A DNA stretch of 36,489 bases from Candidatus Daviesbacteria bacterium (GCA_016183305.1 JACPEW010000007.1:1-36489); one strand, 5' to 3'; shown: positions 26,580-36,299, counted from the stretch's first letter. The notes: generated by a model not told the origin, from the letters alone. Translations and numbers: made by a program.

Positions 26580-26840
26580 TTATTTCTGTATCTTATTCCA
26601 CAGCATGGCAAACACGTAGCCAAAACCATAACCTATTATGGCAGTCACTGCTACTAAAGTTACCCACTTAATTAGATCAAATGGTTGGATAGTAAATGGA
26701 TTATTCAAAAAATGAAGATCCAAAATCCAACTTTGCAGGGCTGATGCCCATCCCAAAAGTACTAATAATCCCCATACTATATGCCAAAGCCCGGCAAAAG
26801 TTCCCAATACCATAGCTGTTTTACTAGGATTTAATTTCAA
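26580..26840 (-). CDS. Small membrane protein
   Basis: 86 aa with two TM helices. Confidence 0.55.
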   Translation of the reverse strand: MKLNPSKTAMVLGTFAGLWHIVWGLLVLLGWASALQSWILDLHFLNNPFTIQPFDLIKWVTLVAVTAIIGYGFGYVFAMLWNKIQK

Positions 26841-27011
26841 ATTTTCTCACCTCTTTTCATATGTCATTCTGTGCTTGACAGAGTGCGTGTCCTCCGGACA
26901 ACGGAATCTATATAAAAATAGACCTTAAACTAGATGTACACCCCTGTGTTTAAAAATGCAAGTAGAGATGGTAAAATTCCCATTGGTACATTTACATTTA
27001 TAATTTAATAA

Positions 27012-27083
27012 TCCCCTGTAGCTCAATGGTAGAGCGAGATCCTGTTAAGATCGAGGTTCGTGGTTCGAATCCACGCGGGGGAG
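27012..27083 (+). tRNA. tRNA-Asn(GUU)
   Basis: TCCCCTG/CGGGGGA acceptor; anticodon loop CTGTTAA; T-arm CGTGGTTCGAATCCACG. Confidence 0.92.
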
Positions 27084-27159
27084 CAGATTGTTTTACGCAC
27101 GAATATGTTAAATGTTGACATGTTAAGTATATGTAAAATGATTATGTTATAATATATGG

Positions 27160-27576
27160 ATGAAAAGATGTTATAAGTGTAAACAGACAAAATCTTTAAG
27201 TGAGTTCTATAAGTTATCAAGGAGCAAAGATGGCCTGCAGCCGATTTGTAAGGTTTGTGATATTGCACAAACCAAAGCTAGATATAGGAATAATAAAAAA
27301 TATTATATAGATGCTGCTAGAGCTAATAGACAAAAAACAATAGATTTTATAAACAAAGTTAAATCAAATCCATGTACTGATTGTGGGAATATTTATCATC
27401 CAGTATGTATGGATTTTGACCATCTTGAAGAAAAAGAAAAAGCAATATCTTTACTTAAAGGTCGTTCAATAGCAGGGATAACTAAGGAAATTATGAAATG
27501 TGAACTAGTTTGTTCAAATTGTCATAGACTAAGAACTCTTAAAAGAAGTGTAACGCTTAACATGAATGAATTATGA
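27160..27576 (+). CDS. Zinc-binding HNH-endonuclease-like protein
   Basis: CYKCKQTKSLSEFY...CKVC...CTDCGNIYHPVCMDFDHLE...CSNCHRLRT. Confidence 0.75.
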   Translation: MKRCYKCKQTKSLSEFYKLSRSKDGLQPICKVCDIAQTKARYRNNKKYYIDAARANRQKTIDFINKVKSNPCTDCGNIYHPVCMDFDHLEEKEKAISLLKGRSIAGITKEIMKCELVCSNCHRLRTLKRSVTLNMNEL

Positions 27577-27773
27577 AACAATCTAAATTTAACGTTAATA
27601 AAAAATACTGGGCATTGTGTAACGAATGTGGTACTGAGCTTTACCCGAATTCTAATAAGGCAGAATGGGGAGCTATAACTGTTTCTATGGGTAAAAAATG
27701 TCCAAGATGTGGCAAGAAAGCTATTTTGATACCTGTAGATGATTGGGAAGATAGAGAGTTTGATTATGCCTAA
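27573..27773 (+). CDS. Small zinc-ribbon protein
   Basis: CNECGTELYP...CPRCGKKAILIP; overlaps upstream stop. Confidence 0.5.
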   Translation: MKQSKFNVNKKYWALCNECGTELYPNSNKAEWGAITVSMGKKCPRCGKKAILIPVDDWEDREFDYA

Positions 27774-27857
27774 ACCGTATAAAGAATCCTAATATTATTT
27801 CTATAGCCAATAAAAAATAGTGAGAAGTTTTTACATCCTATTATTAAAGCCATCTTC

Positions 27858-28394
27858 TTGCATTTTTGGATTGGTTATTTACACCCTTTTGTTGATGGAA
27901 ATGGTAGATTGGCAAGGACTTTATTTTATTGGTATCTTCTAAAGAAAAAGTATTGGACTTTTATGTATTTACCAATTTCTCTGGTAATTAAACGAGCCCC
28001 AATTCAATACTCAATGGCTTATATTTACTCCGAACAAGACTCCTACGATGCTACATATTTTTTCGATTTTCATATAAGAAAAATTATACAAGCTCTTAAT
28101 GACTTTAATGAGTATGTGAGTGAGAAGATTTTAGAAAATAAGCAGATAGATAGTATTATCAGCAAAGATATAAATCTTGTAGATAGACAGAGATATTTGA
28201 TACACCATTTAGCTTCTGAGACTAACGCATATTCTACAATTACATCTCATGCTACCCTTAATAATATTTCTAGGCAGACGGCTGCTAAGGACATTAAACA
28301 GCTGGTAAATATAGGGTTAGTGAAGGGAACAAAAGAAGGAAAGTATATAAAATATCGTGCTACCCAAAAACTTCTTGATATGCACCTGGCGTGA
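27858..28394 (+). pseudogene. 5'-truncated Fic-domain protein
   Basis: HPFVDGNGRLARTLFYWYLLKKKYW and C-terminal wHTH, but the N-terminal Fic portion is absent and stops lie upstream. Confidence 0.6.
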
Positions 28395-28442
28395 CTAATA
28401 TTTAGAAGGATAGAGGTAGTAGCTTAAATCTGCTTAATGTAG

Positions 28443-29363
28443 TGTCAAGTACCCCATTCATTAAGACATTATTCTTTAACTAATTGAGCATAAACGGCAG
28501 GCGGCATTTTTAGAACGGTGTGGATCTTTTCAAAGTTGTAGTAGTGGATCTGGCTGTAGATCTCCTCAATTAATTGCCCAATTGTTTCAAACCTGTTTAA
28601 ATCTCCTGCTTCCATTTTAAACTTACCAAAGAATGATTCCTGATAGCCATTTTGCCAGGGTGAGGCTTTGTCTGAAACTGATATTTTAGTTCCCGCTCCT
28701 TCTAAATGGTCTGTACAAACCTTAGCCATAAATTCAGTCCCCTGGTCAGAATGGAAAATTTTAGGAACCTGTTTAGTGATTAAGACAGCCTGCTTAATAG
28801 TTGCTGAAACCAGCTCACTGTTGTGGTATTTGCCAAAATTTACACCAACCATCTGTCTGGTGAATATATCTTCAATAGTTGCCAGATACCAGAATCTACC
28901 CTGGAATTTAATGTAGCTTAAATCAGAACACCATAGCTCATTAGCCTTGGTTGGGACAAAGCCTTTGATTAAGTTAGTGTAAGTATGGTGGGAGGTGGAT
29001 CTGGTAGTGTAAAAATGGTTTTTTCTTCGGGGTGGTTTAATCCCAAATATTTTCATTACCCTGCGGATCCTCTTATGGTTAATCTTTAACTCTAACCCCA
29101 GTCTTTTATGCCCATATGCCGGGTGTTTCACCCAAATCTGGTTAATATCATCTCTTAAGGCCAGGTCTTTAACAGTCTGTTTACCTGCTTTGTAGTAAAT
29201 ATTCTTTCTGTTAATTCCTAAAGCCTCTGCCCTGACTGATTTAATATTACCAGCTTTAATCTCAGCTGGAATAATTTTTCTTTGCATGGATACTCCTTTC
29301 TAAACTCTCCCGGATTTTAACAAAAGTCAGAGAATCTTGTCTTAGTTTAAGGGGTACCTGTCA
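28443..29363 (-). mobile_element. IS3-type insertion sequence with imperfect terminal inverted repeats
   Basis: Ends TGTCAAGTACCCC / GGGGTACCTGTCA; encloses transposase ORF. Confidence 0.8.
28469..29287 (-). CDS. IS3-family OrfB-like transposase (rve integrase core)
   Basis: HPAYGHKRLGLELK; ANELWCSDLSYIKFQGRFWYLATIEDIFTRQMVG; FHSDQGTEFMA; SDKASPWQNGYQESFFGKFKME. Confidence 0.9.
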   Translation of the reverse strand: MQRKIIPAEIKAGNIKSVRAEALGINRKNIYYKAGKQTVKDLALRDDINQIWVKHPAYGHKRLGLELKINHKRIRRVMKIFGIKPPRRKNHFYTTRSTSHHTYTNLIKGFVPTKANELWCSDLSYIKFQGRFWYLATIEDIFTRQMVGVNFGKYHNSELVSATIKQAVLITKQVPKIFHSDQGTEFMAKVCTDHLEGAGTKISVSDKASPWQNGYQESFFGKFKMEAGDLNRFETIGQLIEEIYSQIHYYNFEKIHTVLKMPPAVYAQLVKE

Positions 29364-29382
29364 ATCGGGTAGGGGAAACCCG

Positions 29383-29778
29383 ATGCTTTCTTTTGATGAA
29401 AAAGTAGCACGAATTCTTTATTGGTTAGATAGTAAAAGAATAGCACATAGTAACCCTACTTTGGGGATTTATTATTTGTATCGTGATGAGGTTGGGGTGG
29501 AAAATGTAAAATGGGATGCCTGTGTGCCTGTTAGCGAAAGAGTTGGAACAAAAGGAAATTTTAAATACCAAAAACTACCTGAAACTAAAGTTACAAGTGT
29601 CATTTTGACAGGAGGTTATGATTTAATTGGACCTGCTTTGAAATGGATGGATAGTGAAGCAGAGGCAAGGGGTATAAAAACTAAATGGCCATTGACAGAG
29701 ATATACATCAGGGAAGGAGACAATCCAATTACTGAATTACAGTATTTGGTGGACGATAAAGAGCAAGATGTTCATTAA
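29383..29778 (+). CDS. GyrI-like effector-binding domain protein
   Basis: IYYLYRDEVGVENVKWDACVPVSER...YQKLPETKVTSVILTGGYDLIGPALKWM. Confidence 0.6.
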   Translation: MLSFDEKVARILYWLDSKRIAHSNPTLGIYYLYRDEVGVENVKWDACVPVSERVGTKGNFKYQKLPETKVTSVILTGGYDLIGPALKWMDSEAEARGIKTKWPLTEIYIREGDNPITELQYLVDDKEQDVH

Positions 29779-29965
29779 TGCATTTTAGACTGTAAGAGCA
29801 AGGGAGGGTCTGACTTTTTCTATTTCCTCTCTGATTTGAGCTATCCTTCGGTTTCGCTCAGGACTATAGCAAGCCTAAAATCTTCAAAAGTCTTGATGGT
29901 ACTAACCAGCTCTGTGGCTGTGTTAGAGTTATGGTTTTCAAACAAAAGCCAAAATTTAATGGATA

Positions 29966-30012
29966 TTGACAAATGTAATGTAATTTGATATACATAATGT
30001 ATGACATACATG
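29966..30012 (+). promoter_or_regulatory. Promoter and palindromic operator of AbrB-VapC operon
   Basis: TTGACA (29966)-17-TATACA; ATGTATG-A-CATACAT at 29998-30012 over the start codon. Confidence 0.6.
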
Positions 30013-30252
30013 GTTTCAATTACTTCTCAAGGTCAAATAAGTATTCCTGCTAAACTCAGAAGAGAGTTGGGATTAAATACTGGGAAAAAAGCTCTAGTTT
30101 CTGTGGAAGACAAAAAGTTGCTTATCGAGCCGGTAAAAGATTTTTTGGAGCTTAGGGGTTCGTTAAAGACTGATATTAAGGCCACTCCTGGACAGATCCG
30201 TGAAGCCTTTGGGGAATATTTAGCCAAGCATGCTGTTAAGGGTATAAAATGA
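30001..30252 (+). CDS. AbrB/MazE-type antitoxin
   Basis: SITSQGQISIPAKLRRELGLNTGKKALVSVEDKKLLIEP. Confidence 0.85.
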   Translation: MTYMVSITSQGQISIPAKLRRELGLNTGKKALVSVEDKKLLIEPVKDFLELRGSLKTDIKATPGQIREAFGEYLAKHAVKGIK

Positions 30253-30638
30253 GTGGACTGATAGCTGATACCAATATTTTTCTAAGATTAATTTTAAATG
30301 ATATCCCCAAACAAGCAGACGAAGTTGAGAGATTACTAAAAAAGGTAAAAAAAGATAATATTAAAATATTAGTTCCTCAAATAATTATCTTTGAAATAGA
30401 ATATGCCCTGTCCAAGTATTACAAGTTTCCCAAAATTGAGATTATTGATAAGCTTGAAGCAATACTTGCGGCGCCGTATTTTTCTATACAAGATGGGAAC
30501 ATTTTTAGAAGGAGTTTAAAGGACTACAGGGAGAAAAATCTTAGCTTAGTTGATTGTTTTCTACTGGCCAAATCAAAAATTGAGGAGGTTCAGATTTTTA
30601 CTTTTGATAAAGATTTAAGTAGGTTGATAAGAGCGTAA
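30249..30638 (+). CDS. PIN-domain toxin (VapC-like)
   Basis: LIADTNIFLRLILNDIPKQADE...LVPQIIIFEIEYAL...LVDCFLLAKSK...IFTFDKDL. Confidence 0.85.
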   Translation: MSGLIADTNIFLRLILNDIPKQADEVERLLKKVKKDNIKILVPQIIIFEIEYALSKYYKFPKIEIIDKLEAILAAPYFSIQDGNIFRRSLKDYREKNLSLVDCFLLAKSKIEEVQIFTFDKDLSRLIRA

Positions 30639-30716
30639 TATTTTATAAATTCTAATGCCTTCTTTATAAATGTAGTATTTGTAACTAATGTTTGCGGGAT
30701 CTTCATCTGGGAAGGC

Positions 30717-31421
30717 TTAAGAGAAGAGTAGTGATAAATCAGAGGTTTTTTCGTAGTCACTTGGTTCTACTTTGGCTAGAATCTCTTCGAGTTCGTTTAT
30801 AGTTTTAGCTGGTGCTTGAACTCTCTTTGATGGTTTTTTGTTTGGTTCTATGTATTTGAATTGAGTTCCAGTGATGAACTTTTGTTCTGGATTTAGTTCC
30901 TTAATTAGCTCCTTAATTGTTTTAACCTTTTGGTTATTTGTCGTATCAATTACTCTTAATGCATGTGTTTCATTGATTGCTTTTGTAGGATCCCCGGCGT
31001 ATCGTTCGACCCTTTGCTCTAGATCTAAAAGTACTGTTTGCATTTCCGTATCTTGAGATATTTCTGAAAGGAGATCTGAAACTACTCTAAGCCCTTTTGC
31101 AGTGAGATCAATTGTTTTACCTTCTGTTTTGACAAGATCTGCCTGTTCTAATCCTTCCATATATTGGTAAAAAATATTATTAAATGGCCCGTAGGTGTTA
31201 ATAAAAAAGAAGGTATTTAAGAAGGAAATATCCTTTGCTGCTAACGATTGCACGGATTGAAAAAGGGTTTTTTGGAGTGTTAATTTTGTTATTTCCTTAT
31301 CCTTACTATTTGCAATGAATAGAGCTGTAACTAAAAAGAATAGGTCACTGGTTTTCTCTGAAGACGATTGTGGTAGGTGTTTATTGTAATCGAAAGAAAC
31401 GACTTTAGATAAAAGTGGCAT
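30717..31421 (-). CDS. Hypothetical winged-helix-like protein, possibly Panacea/SocA-like
   Basis: ITKLTLQKTLFQSVQSLA...FFINTYGPFNNIFYQYMEGLEQADLVK. Confidence 0.35.
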   Translation of the reverse strand: MPLLSKVVSFDYNKHLPQSSSEKTSDLFFLVTALFIANSKDKEITKLTLQKTLFQSVQSLAAKDISFLNTFFFINTYGPFNNIFYQYMEGLEQADLVKTEGKTIDLTAKGLRVVSDLLSEISQDTEMQTVLLDLEQRVERYAGDPTKAINETHALRVIDTTNNQKVKTIKELIKELNPEQKFITGTQFKYIEPNKKPSKRVQAPAKTINELEEILAKVEPSDYEKTSDLSLLFS

Positions 31422-31567
31422 AGTCTAGATTATAGCACCATCATTATTAATTGATTCTTGCGTTGTTAGTTGGTTGCCTAATTGAGGATAATTAAAAAGT
31501 GTAAAAATTGCCGCCTTATCATTTACTACCGACATAACCAAGTTAAGTTGTTGTGTATAATGAGAAT

Positions 31568-32320
31568 ATGCCTGCCACTTCTTTCAAATATGCTTACCTT
31601 ATAGCAAACTTCTTCTTTTTGGCTGTTTGGTTTCTTATCTTCTGGAAAGTGAAACATTTAAGACGGCCAATGCTCATTATGAGTTTAATTACCGCTTCTT
31701 TCGGTCCTATTTCCGAGCTTTGGTATTTTGCTGATTATTGGAAGCCTGAAATTGCACTTCCTTTGCCAATTGGCGGGGTTGAGGATTTACTTTTTGGGTT
31801 TTCCATTGGCGGGATTGGCGCTTTTGCTTATGAGTCTTTGTTTGTCAGAGGAGTTTGTAAGTGTGAGGAGAAGAAATTAAAGAGAGAGTGGTTCTTATTT
31901 ATATTTTTTGCTGTAGTTGGTGTTTCCATGATAATTCTCAATAATCTTTTGGGGCTAAACTCTATTTTTGCCAGTTCAATTGGAATGATGATAGTGGCCA
32001 TTATCATGCTTTATTTAAGACCGGATTTGATTACCAATGCGATAGGCTCGGCCGTTTTGGTAGCAGGGGTAATGTTTATCATTTACTTTTTAGGTCAAGA
32101 GATTTTCCCGGGTAGTCATGCCTGGATGCTCAGAATATGGAAGCTTTCAGGAACACCTGAAGGAATTATTTTCTTTAAACACATACCATGGACAGAAATG
32201 CTCTGGGGACTTTCCTGGGGTTTAGTCTGGGGGCCAATGTACGAATTCTTAGTGGGAGCAAGGACAATAAAATTCAAACAGAAGGGAGGTGGACATGATG
32301 AAACAATATGCTATTCCTAA
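31568..32320 (+). CDS. Lycopene-cyclase-domain-like membrane protein
   Basis: PISELWYFADYWKPEIALPLPIGGVEDLLFGFSIGGIGAFAYE; multiple TMs. Confidence 0.6.
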   Translation: MPATSFKYAYLIANFFFLAVWFLIFWKVKHLRRPMLIMSLITASFGPISELWYFADYWKPEIALPLPIGGVEDLLFGFSIGGIGAFAYESLFVRGVCKCEEKKLKREWFLFIFFAVVGVSMIILNNLLGLNSIFASSIGMMIVAIIMLYLRPDLITNAIGSAVLVAGVMFIIYFLGQEIFPGSHAWMLRIWKLSGTPEGIIFFKHIPWTEMLWGLSWGLVWGPMYEFLVGARTIKFKQKGGGHDETICYS

Positions 32321-32526
32321 TACCTTAGCGGCTACAACAGCCGTTGTTTATATTTTATGCTTAGTTTTATAGAGATATATCTATTGCTGTTGCCCGATCT
32401 TGGTTTCATGATATAGGACTAAGCAAAGCTACCCTGAACATAACCCTTGGCTCTTTTGTTTTAGGGTTAGTTTCGTCAGTTATAACTGCTTGGGGTAATA
32501 GGTTATATTTTTATAAAAGTTCATAA
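32295..32526 (+). pseudogene. DUF5676-like small membrane protein, frame-disrupted
   Basis: MMKQYAIPNTLAATTAVVYILCLVL* then ISIAVARSWFHDIGLSKATLNITLGSFVLGLVSSVITAWGNRLYFYKSS in another frame. Confidence 0.6.
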
Positions 32527-32785
32527 GCTATTTACTAAATAAGACAAGAATTAGTATAAATAACTTTAAGCAGTAGCTGCTCTTGTTGGAAGAAAGTCTT
32601 TATATTACAATCAAATCGTCCAGTTCGATTAATCCAAGGAATACGGAGCACTTCGACGCGCTTCACTTGCTCAGTGCAACTCGAAGGGAATCCAGGTTAT
32701 AACCCTGAGTTTACCGAAGGGTCGAGGAGCCAAAGTTGAGATTAGATTGTTAAGATAGATAGAAATTGCTCTAACTTAGCTGAGC

Positions 32786-33192
32786 CTATATTTCTAACAG
32801 TAAGATAGCGTAGGCTGGTTTTACTGGCAATGTCTCTCTAAATTCTGCCTTAATATTTATATCTGGAAGATTTATCCAAGGGTTCATCCATAAATTGTTG
32901 TATCTACAAAGGAAATGTCCGCAAGGATGAGTTTTTGATTTTTTAATAAAAACAATGGATAAGTTGTTAAATTCTTTTTCAGATATATTCTTTAGTAGTT
33001 TTTTCCAAGCATATTTTAGTCCTTCATTTTTCAGAATTTGAACAATCTCAGGACAGTAGAAGTTTGCTCTTCTTTTACTCTTCTTTTTCCATCAGAAAAT
33101 AGTTTTACTGCCTCTGAATATGGTATTTGTAGAATGAATGCAACACAGGCAACTGCACAACCCAGTCCATCTTCTTGCTTAACAGGTTTCAT
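32786..33192 (-). pseudogene. C39-like/papain-fold cysteine peptidase-like protein, one frameshift (absent from ORF track)
   Basis: Manual minus translation: MKPVKQEDGLGCAVACVAFILQIPYSEAVKLFSDGKRRVKEE / ANFYCPEIVQILKNEGLKYAWKKLLKNISEKEFNNLSIVFIKKSKTHPCGHFLCRYNNLWMNPWINLPDINIKAEFRETLPVKPAYAILLLEI*. Confidence 0.6.
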
Positions 33193-33301
33193 AAAACCTA
33201 TTTTAGAGCTTATATATTTATAAACAAGTACTAAAGAAGACTCAAAATTATCTACTGATTATGTGTATTGACAAAGTATGTACAAGGAGGATAATGTATT
33301 T

Positions 33302-33601
33302 GTGAAGTATAAAGGTTGCAGACTTGAGTTCTCAGAAGAGAAAAACTTATTATTAAAGGAAACTAGAGGGTTAGGATTTGAGGATGTCGTTACTGTTATT
33401 GAAGGGAAGAAAATACTAGGTGATCTAAAACACAGTAGTAAAAAATATCCTCACCAGAGAATATTAGTTATAAAGATAAAAGAGTATGTGTATGCAGTGC
33501 CTTACGTAATAGACAAAAAAAGGAAAGTAATTTTCCTTAAAACAGTCTATCCAAGTAGGGTTTTGACTGATAAGTATGTGAAAGGAGGTGAAAAAATTTG
33601 A
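33302..33601 (+). CDS. BrnT-like toxin
   Basis: VKYKGCRLEFSEEKNLLLKETRGLGFEDVVTVIEGKKILGDLKH...YPHQRILVIKIKEYVYAVPYVIDKKRKVIFLKTVYPSR; GTG start after AAGGAGG. Confidence 0.65.
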   Translation: MKYKGCRLEFSEEKNLLLKETRGLGFEDVVTVIEGKKILGDLKHSSKKYPHQRILVIKIKEYVYAVPYVIDKKRKVIFLKTVYPSRVLTDKYVKGGEKI

Positions 33602-33882
33602 AAGTAATACTAGATAAATATGAACGAGAGATAGAAGATGCACTAGAAAAGGGTGAATTTGTTAGCGCGCCTGACTTAGAAGCTACTAAACAGATGTTTC
33701 AGGAAGCAGCTAGAAACTTCAGACAGCTACAAGAAACTAAGAGTATTACCCTCAGGGTTAATAAAGAGGATCTTATTAAGGTTAAGGCTAAAGCCAAGAG
33801 AAATGGAGTGGCTTACCAAACCCTGATTAATTTGTTAATCCGCCAATACGTAAAGGGGGAGAAAAAAGTAATTTTAGATTGA
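33598..33882 (+). CDS. BrnA/CopG-like antitoxin
   Basis: KSITLRVNKEDLIKVKAKAKRNGVAYQTLINLLIRQYV (RHH-like); TTG start after AAAGGAGG. Confidence 0.7.
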   Translation: MKVILDKYEREIEDALEKGEFVSAPDLEATKQMFQEAARNFRQLQETKSITLRVNKEDLIKVKAKAKRNGVAYQTLINLLIRQYVKGEKKVILD

Positions 33883-34003
33883 GAAGCAACGTTCTGGTAT
33901 ATCCAGCTCAGAGGTACAAATTGTGGAGACTCTGTTTATATCGATCCCAAATCTAGCGCCACATCAGTCGACAATACTTTTGTGTCCGCCCCAGAAGCTA
34001 GCA

Positions 34004-34330
34004 AGCGCCAGTGGCGCTATGGCAATTATGTTATTCCAATCTTCGGTAATCCCAAGTAGCTATGTCAGAATCCTAAAAGGATACACAAGAAGCGTTGAGT
34101 TAGTTGTAGAGTAAGTTCTGAAAATTCTTGATCATTGGACAGAGAATCTTCCTGGCACAAAGTTGTGCGGGGAGGTTCGCTCTTTTTGACTCCTGTCAAA
34201 AAGGGTATATCATCCAGGTCGGGGAGCTTACAAAAAGTCCGGATTCGTAACTGCGAGTCCTATTGGACGAGCCTGTTCGTTCCGGCAAAGCCGGACGTGA
34301 TTATCCTCTCGGGGGGAGTAGGTATATAAT
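34004..34330. other. Hairpin-rich, relatively GC-rich region; candidate structured RNA of unknown class and strand
   Basis: Perfect hairpins AGCGCC-AGT-GGCGCT (34004-34018), GCACAA-AG-TTGTGC (34155-34168), CTTTTTGAC-TCCT-GTCAAAAAG (34182-34203), GTCC-TATT-GGAC (34257-34268), TCCGGC-AAA-GCCGGA (34281-34295). Confidence 0.35.
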
Positions 34331-34471
34331 TTAGAGCTTCATGAGGTTATTAAATTAACTAACAAAATGAATTACTGTATTATTCGTTACTCGATTAACT
34401 GATAATAAGATATTACATATTGCTATTTATGGTATAATGTAGTAACATGGTTAATGTTATTATTAATTTAA

Positions 34472-35629
34472 ATGGCTAATCAAACCCAGCAACAATTTCA
34501 ATCAGGAACTCAAATAAAGCACTTTCTTGGTAAGGAATATGAGTACAAAAGCTTCTTACCATCGTTAATAAATCATCCTTATGAATGGCAGGACAAACGA
34601 ATTCCCGTACTACTTGAAGAAGCAATTCGTTTGGTAGGTGAGTTAAATGCTTATTCGATATTAGTACCAGACGTTGATTTTTTTATTCAGATGCATGTTC
34701 GAAATGAAGCAGTTAAATCTAGTCGAATTGAGGGAACTCGCACAGGTATGGATGAAGCTGTATTACCAGAAGAAGAGATTGCTCCAGAGAAAAGAGATGA
34801 TTGGGCAGAAGTGCAAAATTATATCAAAGCTCTCAATCGCTCAATTGAAAGATTGAAAGAACTTCCTTTGAGTATGCGTTTGTTGCAAGAAGTTCATATG
34901 ATACTGTTATCGGGAGTCAGAGGAGAACACAAGCAGCCTGGTGAAGTTCGGATAGGTCAAAATTGGATTGGAGGTACAAATATTCAGACAGCTGCCTTTA
35001 TTCCCCCTCACCCAGAGGATTTGCCGGAATTATTAAAGGATCTTGAGTACTTTTGGCATAATAAAAGTCTTAATATGCCTAACCTCATTAAAATGGCAGT
35101 ATCTCACTACCAGTTTGAAACGATTCATCCGTTCAACGACGGCAATGGGCGGATTGGACGTATGATTATTACTTTGCATTTAATCGAGCTAGGTATTTTA
35201 AGAAAACCCACTCTTTATCTTTCTGATTTTTTTGAAAGGAATAAGGGCGAGTATTATGATTCATTGACATTCGTTCGTTCCAGGAATGATTTGGATCAAT
35301 GGATTATTTTTTTCTTGTCAGCTATTATTGAAACAGCAAAAAAAGGAACAGCAACTTTCGAGAAAATTATTGTATTAAGAGATCGTTATGAGAAGGAGAT
35401 TATGGGGCTTGGGAGACGGGCCAAGCTTGGACACATACTCTTGTTGCAGCTTTTTTCTAACCCCGCCACGAATGTTTCCACTGCTGCGAAGAAGCTAAGC
35501 ATCTCCGTAAGCGCTGCTAACACTCTTGTAAACGAGTTGACAAATCTTGGAATTTTAAAGGAATTGACTGGTTTTTCCAGAAACAGAATTTTTTTACTTC
35601 AGGAATATATAGATTTGTTTAGAAATTAA
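34472..35629 (+). CDS. Fic-family protein with C-terminal winged helix
   Basis: [20 protein letters not shown] canonical Fic motif. Confidence 0.9.
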   Translation: MANQTQQQFQSGTQIKHFLGKEYEYKSFLPSLINHPYEWQDKRIPVLLEEAIRLVGELNAYSILVPDVDFFIQMHVRNEAVKSSRIEGTRTGMDEAVLPEEEIAPEKRDDWAEVQNYIKALNRSIERLKELPLSMRLLQEVHMILLSGVRGEHKQPGEVRIGQNWIGGTNIQTAAFIPPHPEDLPELLKDLEYFWHNKSLNMPNLIKMAVSHYQFETIHPFNDGNGRIGRMIITLHLIELGILRKPTLYLSDFFERNKGEYYDSLTFVRSRNDLDQWIIFFLSAIIETAKKGTATFEKIIVLRDRYEKEIMGLGRRAKLGHILLLQLFSNPATNVSTAAKKLSISVSAANTLVNELTNLGILKELTGFSRNRIFLLQEYIDLFRN

Positions 35630-35757
35630 ATAAAAATAGCTTCAAATCAGTGGAGCCAGTAGTTTGCCTGGCCACTTCAGCCCCTTTTTCCCTAGCCTCA
35701 GATAACCCAATGGCTATTGCCTGTTTTCTGGATGTGACTGTTTTACCACTTCTTCCC
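35627..35757 (-). pseudogene. Remnant of DUF6496-like small protein
   Basis: Minus: SGRSGKTVTSRKQAIAIGLSEAREKGAEVARQ preceded by stops. Confidence 0.35.
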
Positions 35758-35854
35758 GACTATTACTTCTGGCAATAAGCCGATACAAATTTTGGGTGGG
35801 ATATCAAATAATGCTAACGATCAGATTTGAACTCAAACGGTATGTACTTGTAGT

Positions 35855-35880
35855 GTGCTGTAAAGAGCTCTTTACAGCAC
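35855..35880. repeat. Perfect 26-bp palindrome GTGCTGTAAAGAGCTCTTTACAGCAC
   Basis: Read directly; flanked by GTACTTG (35844-35850) and CAAGTAC downstream. Confidence 0.9.
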
Positions 35881-36002
35881 CTGACTTGACAGCAAGTACG
35901 TAATATGTTGCCTTGTAAAGGATATGCAAATTGTTGAACTGCTGACTATTAATATATGAAACAAGCAAGACAATTAGATAACATACCTATGAAGGGAAGA
36001 AA

Positions 36003-36299
36003 ATGGTTCAAATTGGGATAATAAGAATTAGAAAACCAGGAGGGATTTATAATGATCATTCTGCAATTAGCCACTATCAGTGGAGGAATGAGACAACGGG
36101 TGAAACATATACTTGGGATAGGATGACAATGGTTAATTGGATTCTTCAAAATCCAAGAGAAAATGTAGCTTACGTTAAAGATTTCAAGGGTAACATTGCT
36201 TACTGTAAGGTAGTAAGGAACCAATTCGGTACAATGTTTCTGGAGACTTATTCTGACAATACAATGTCTGATAATATCCTAAGTTTGCCGCAAATCTAA
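36003..36299 (+). CDS. DUF3892-like small protein
   Basis: GIIRIRKPGGIYNDHSAISHYQWRNETTGETYTWDRMTMVNWIL...AYVKDFKGNIAYCKVV. Confidence 0.5.
   Translation: MVQIGIIRIRKPGGIYNDHSAISHYQWRNETTGETYTWDRMTMVNWILQNPRENVAYVKDFKGNIAYCKVVRNQFGTMFLETYSDNTMSDNILSLPQI

Noticed and set aside
27023-27268. Minus ORF with CSPAWIRTTNLDLNRI
   Set aside because: Antisense of tRNA-Asn.
34270-34312. Possible group II intron domain V (gagcc...cctctc)
   Set aside because: Lacks the conserved 34-nt stem pattern and 3' GGTTC; no intron-encoded protein.
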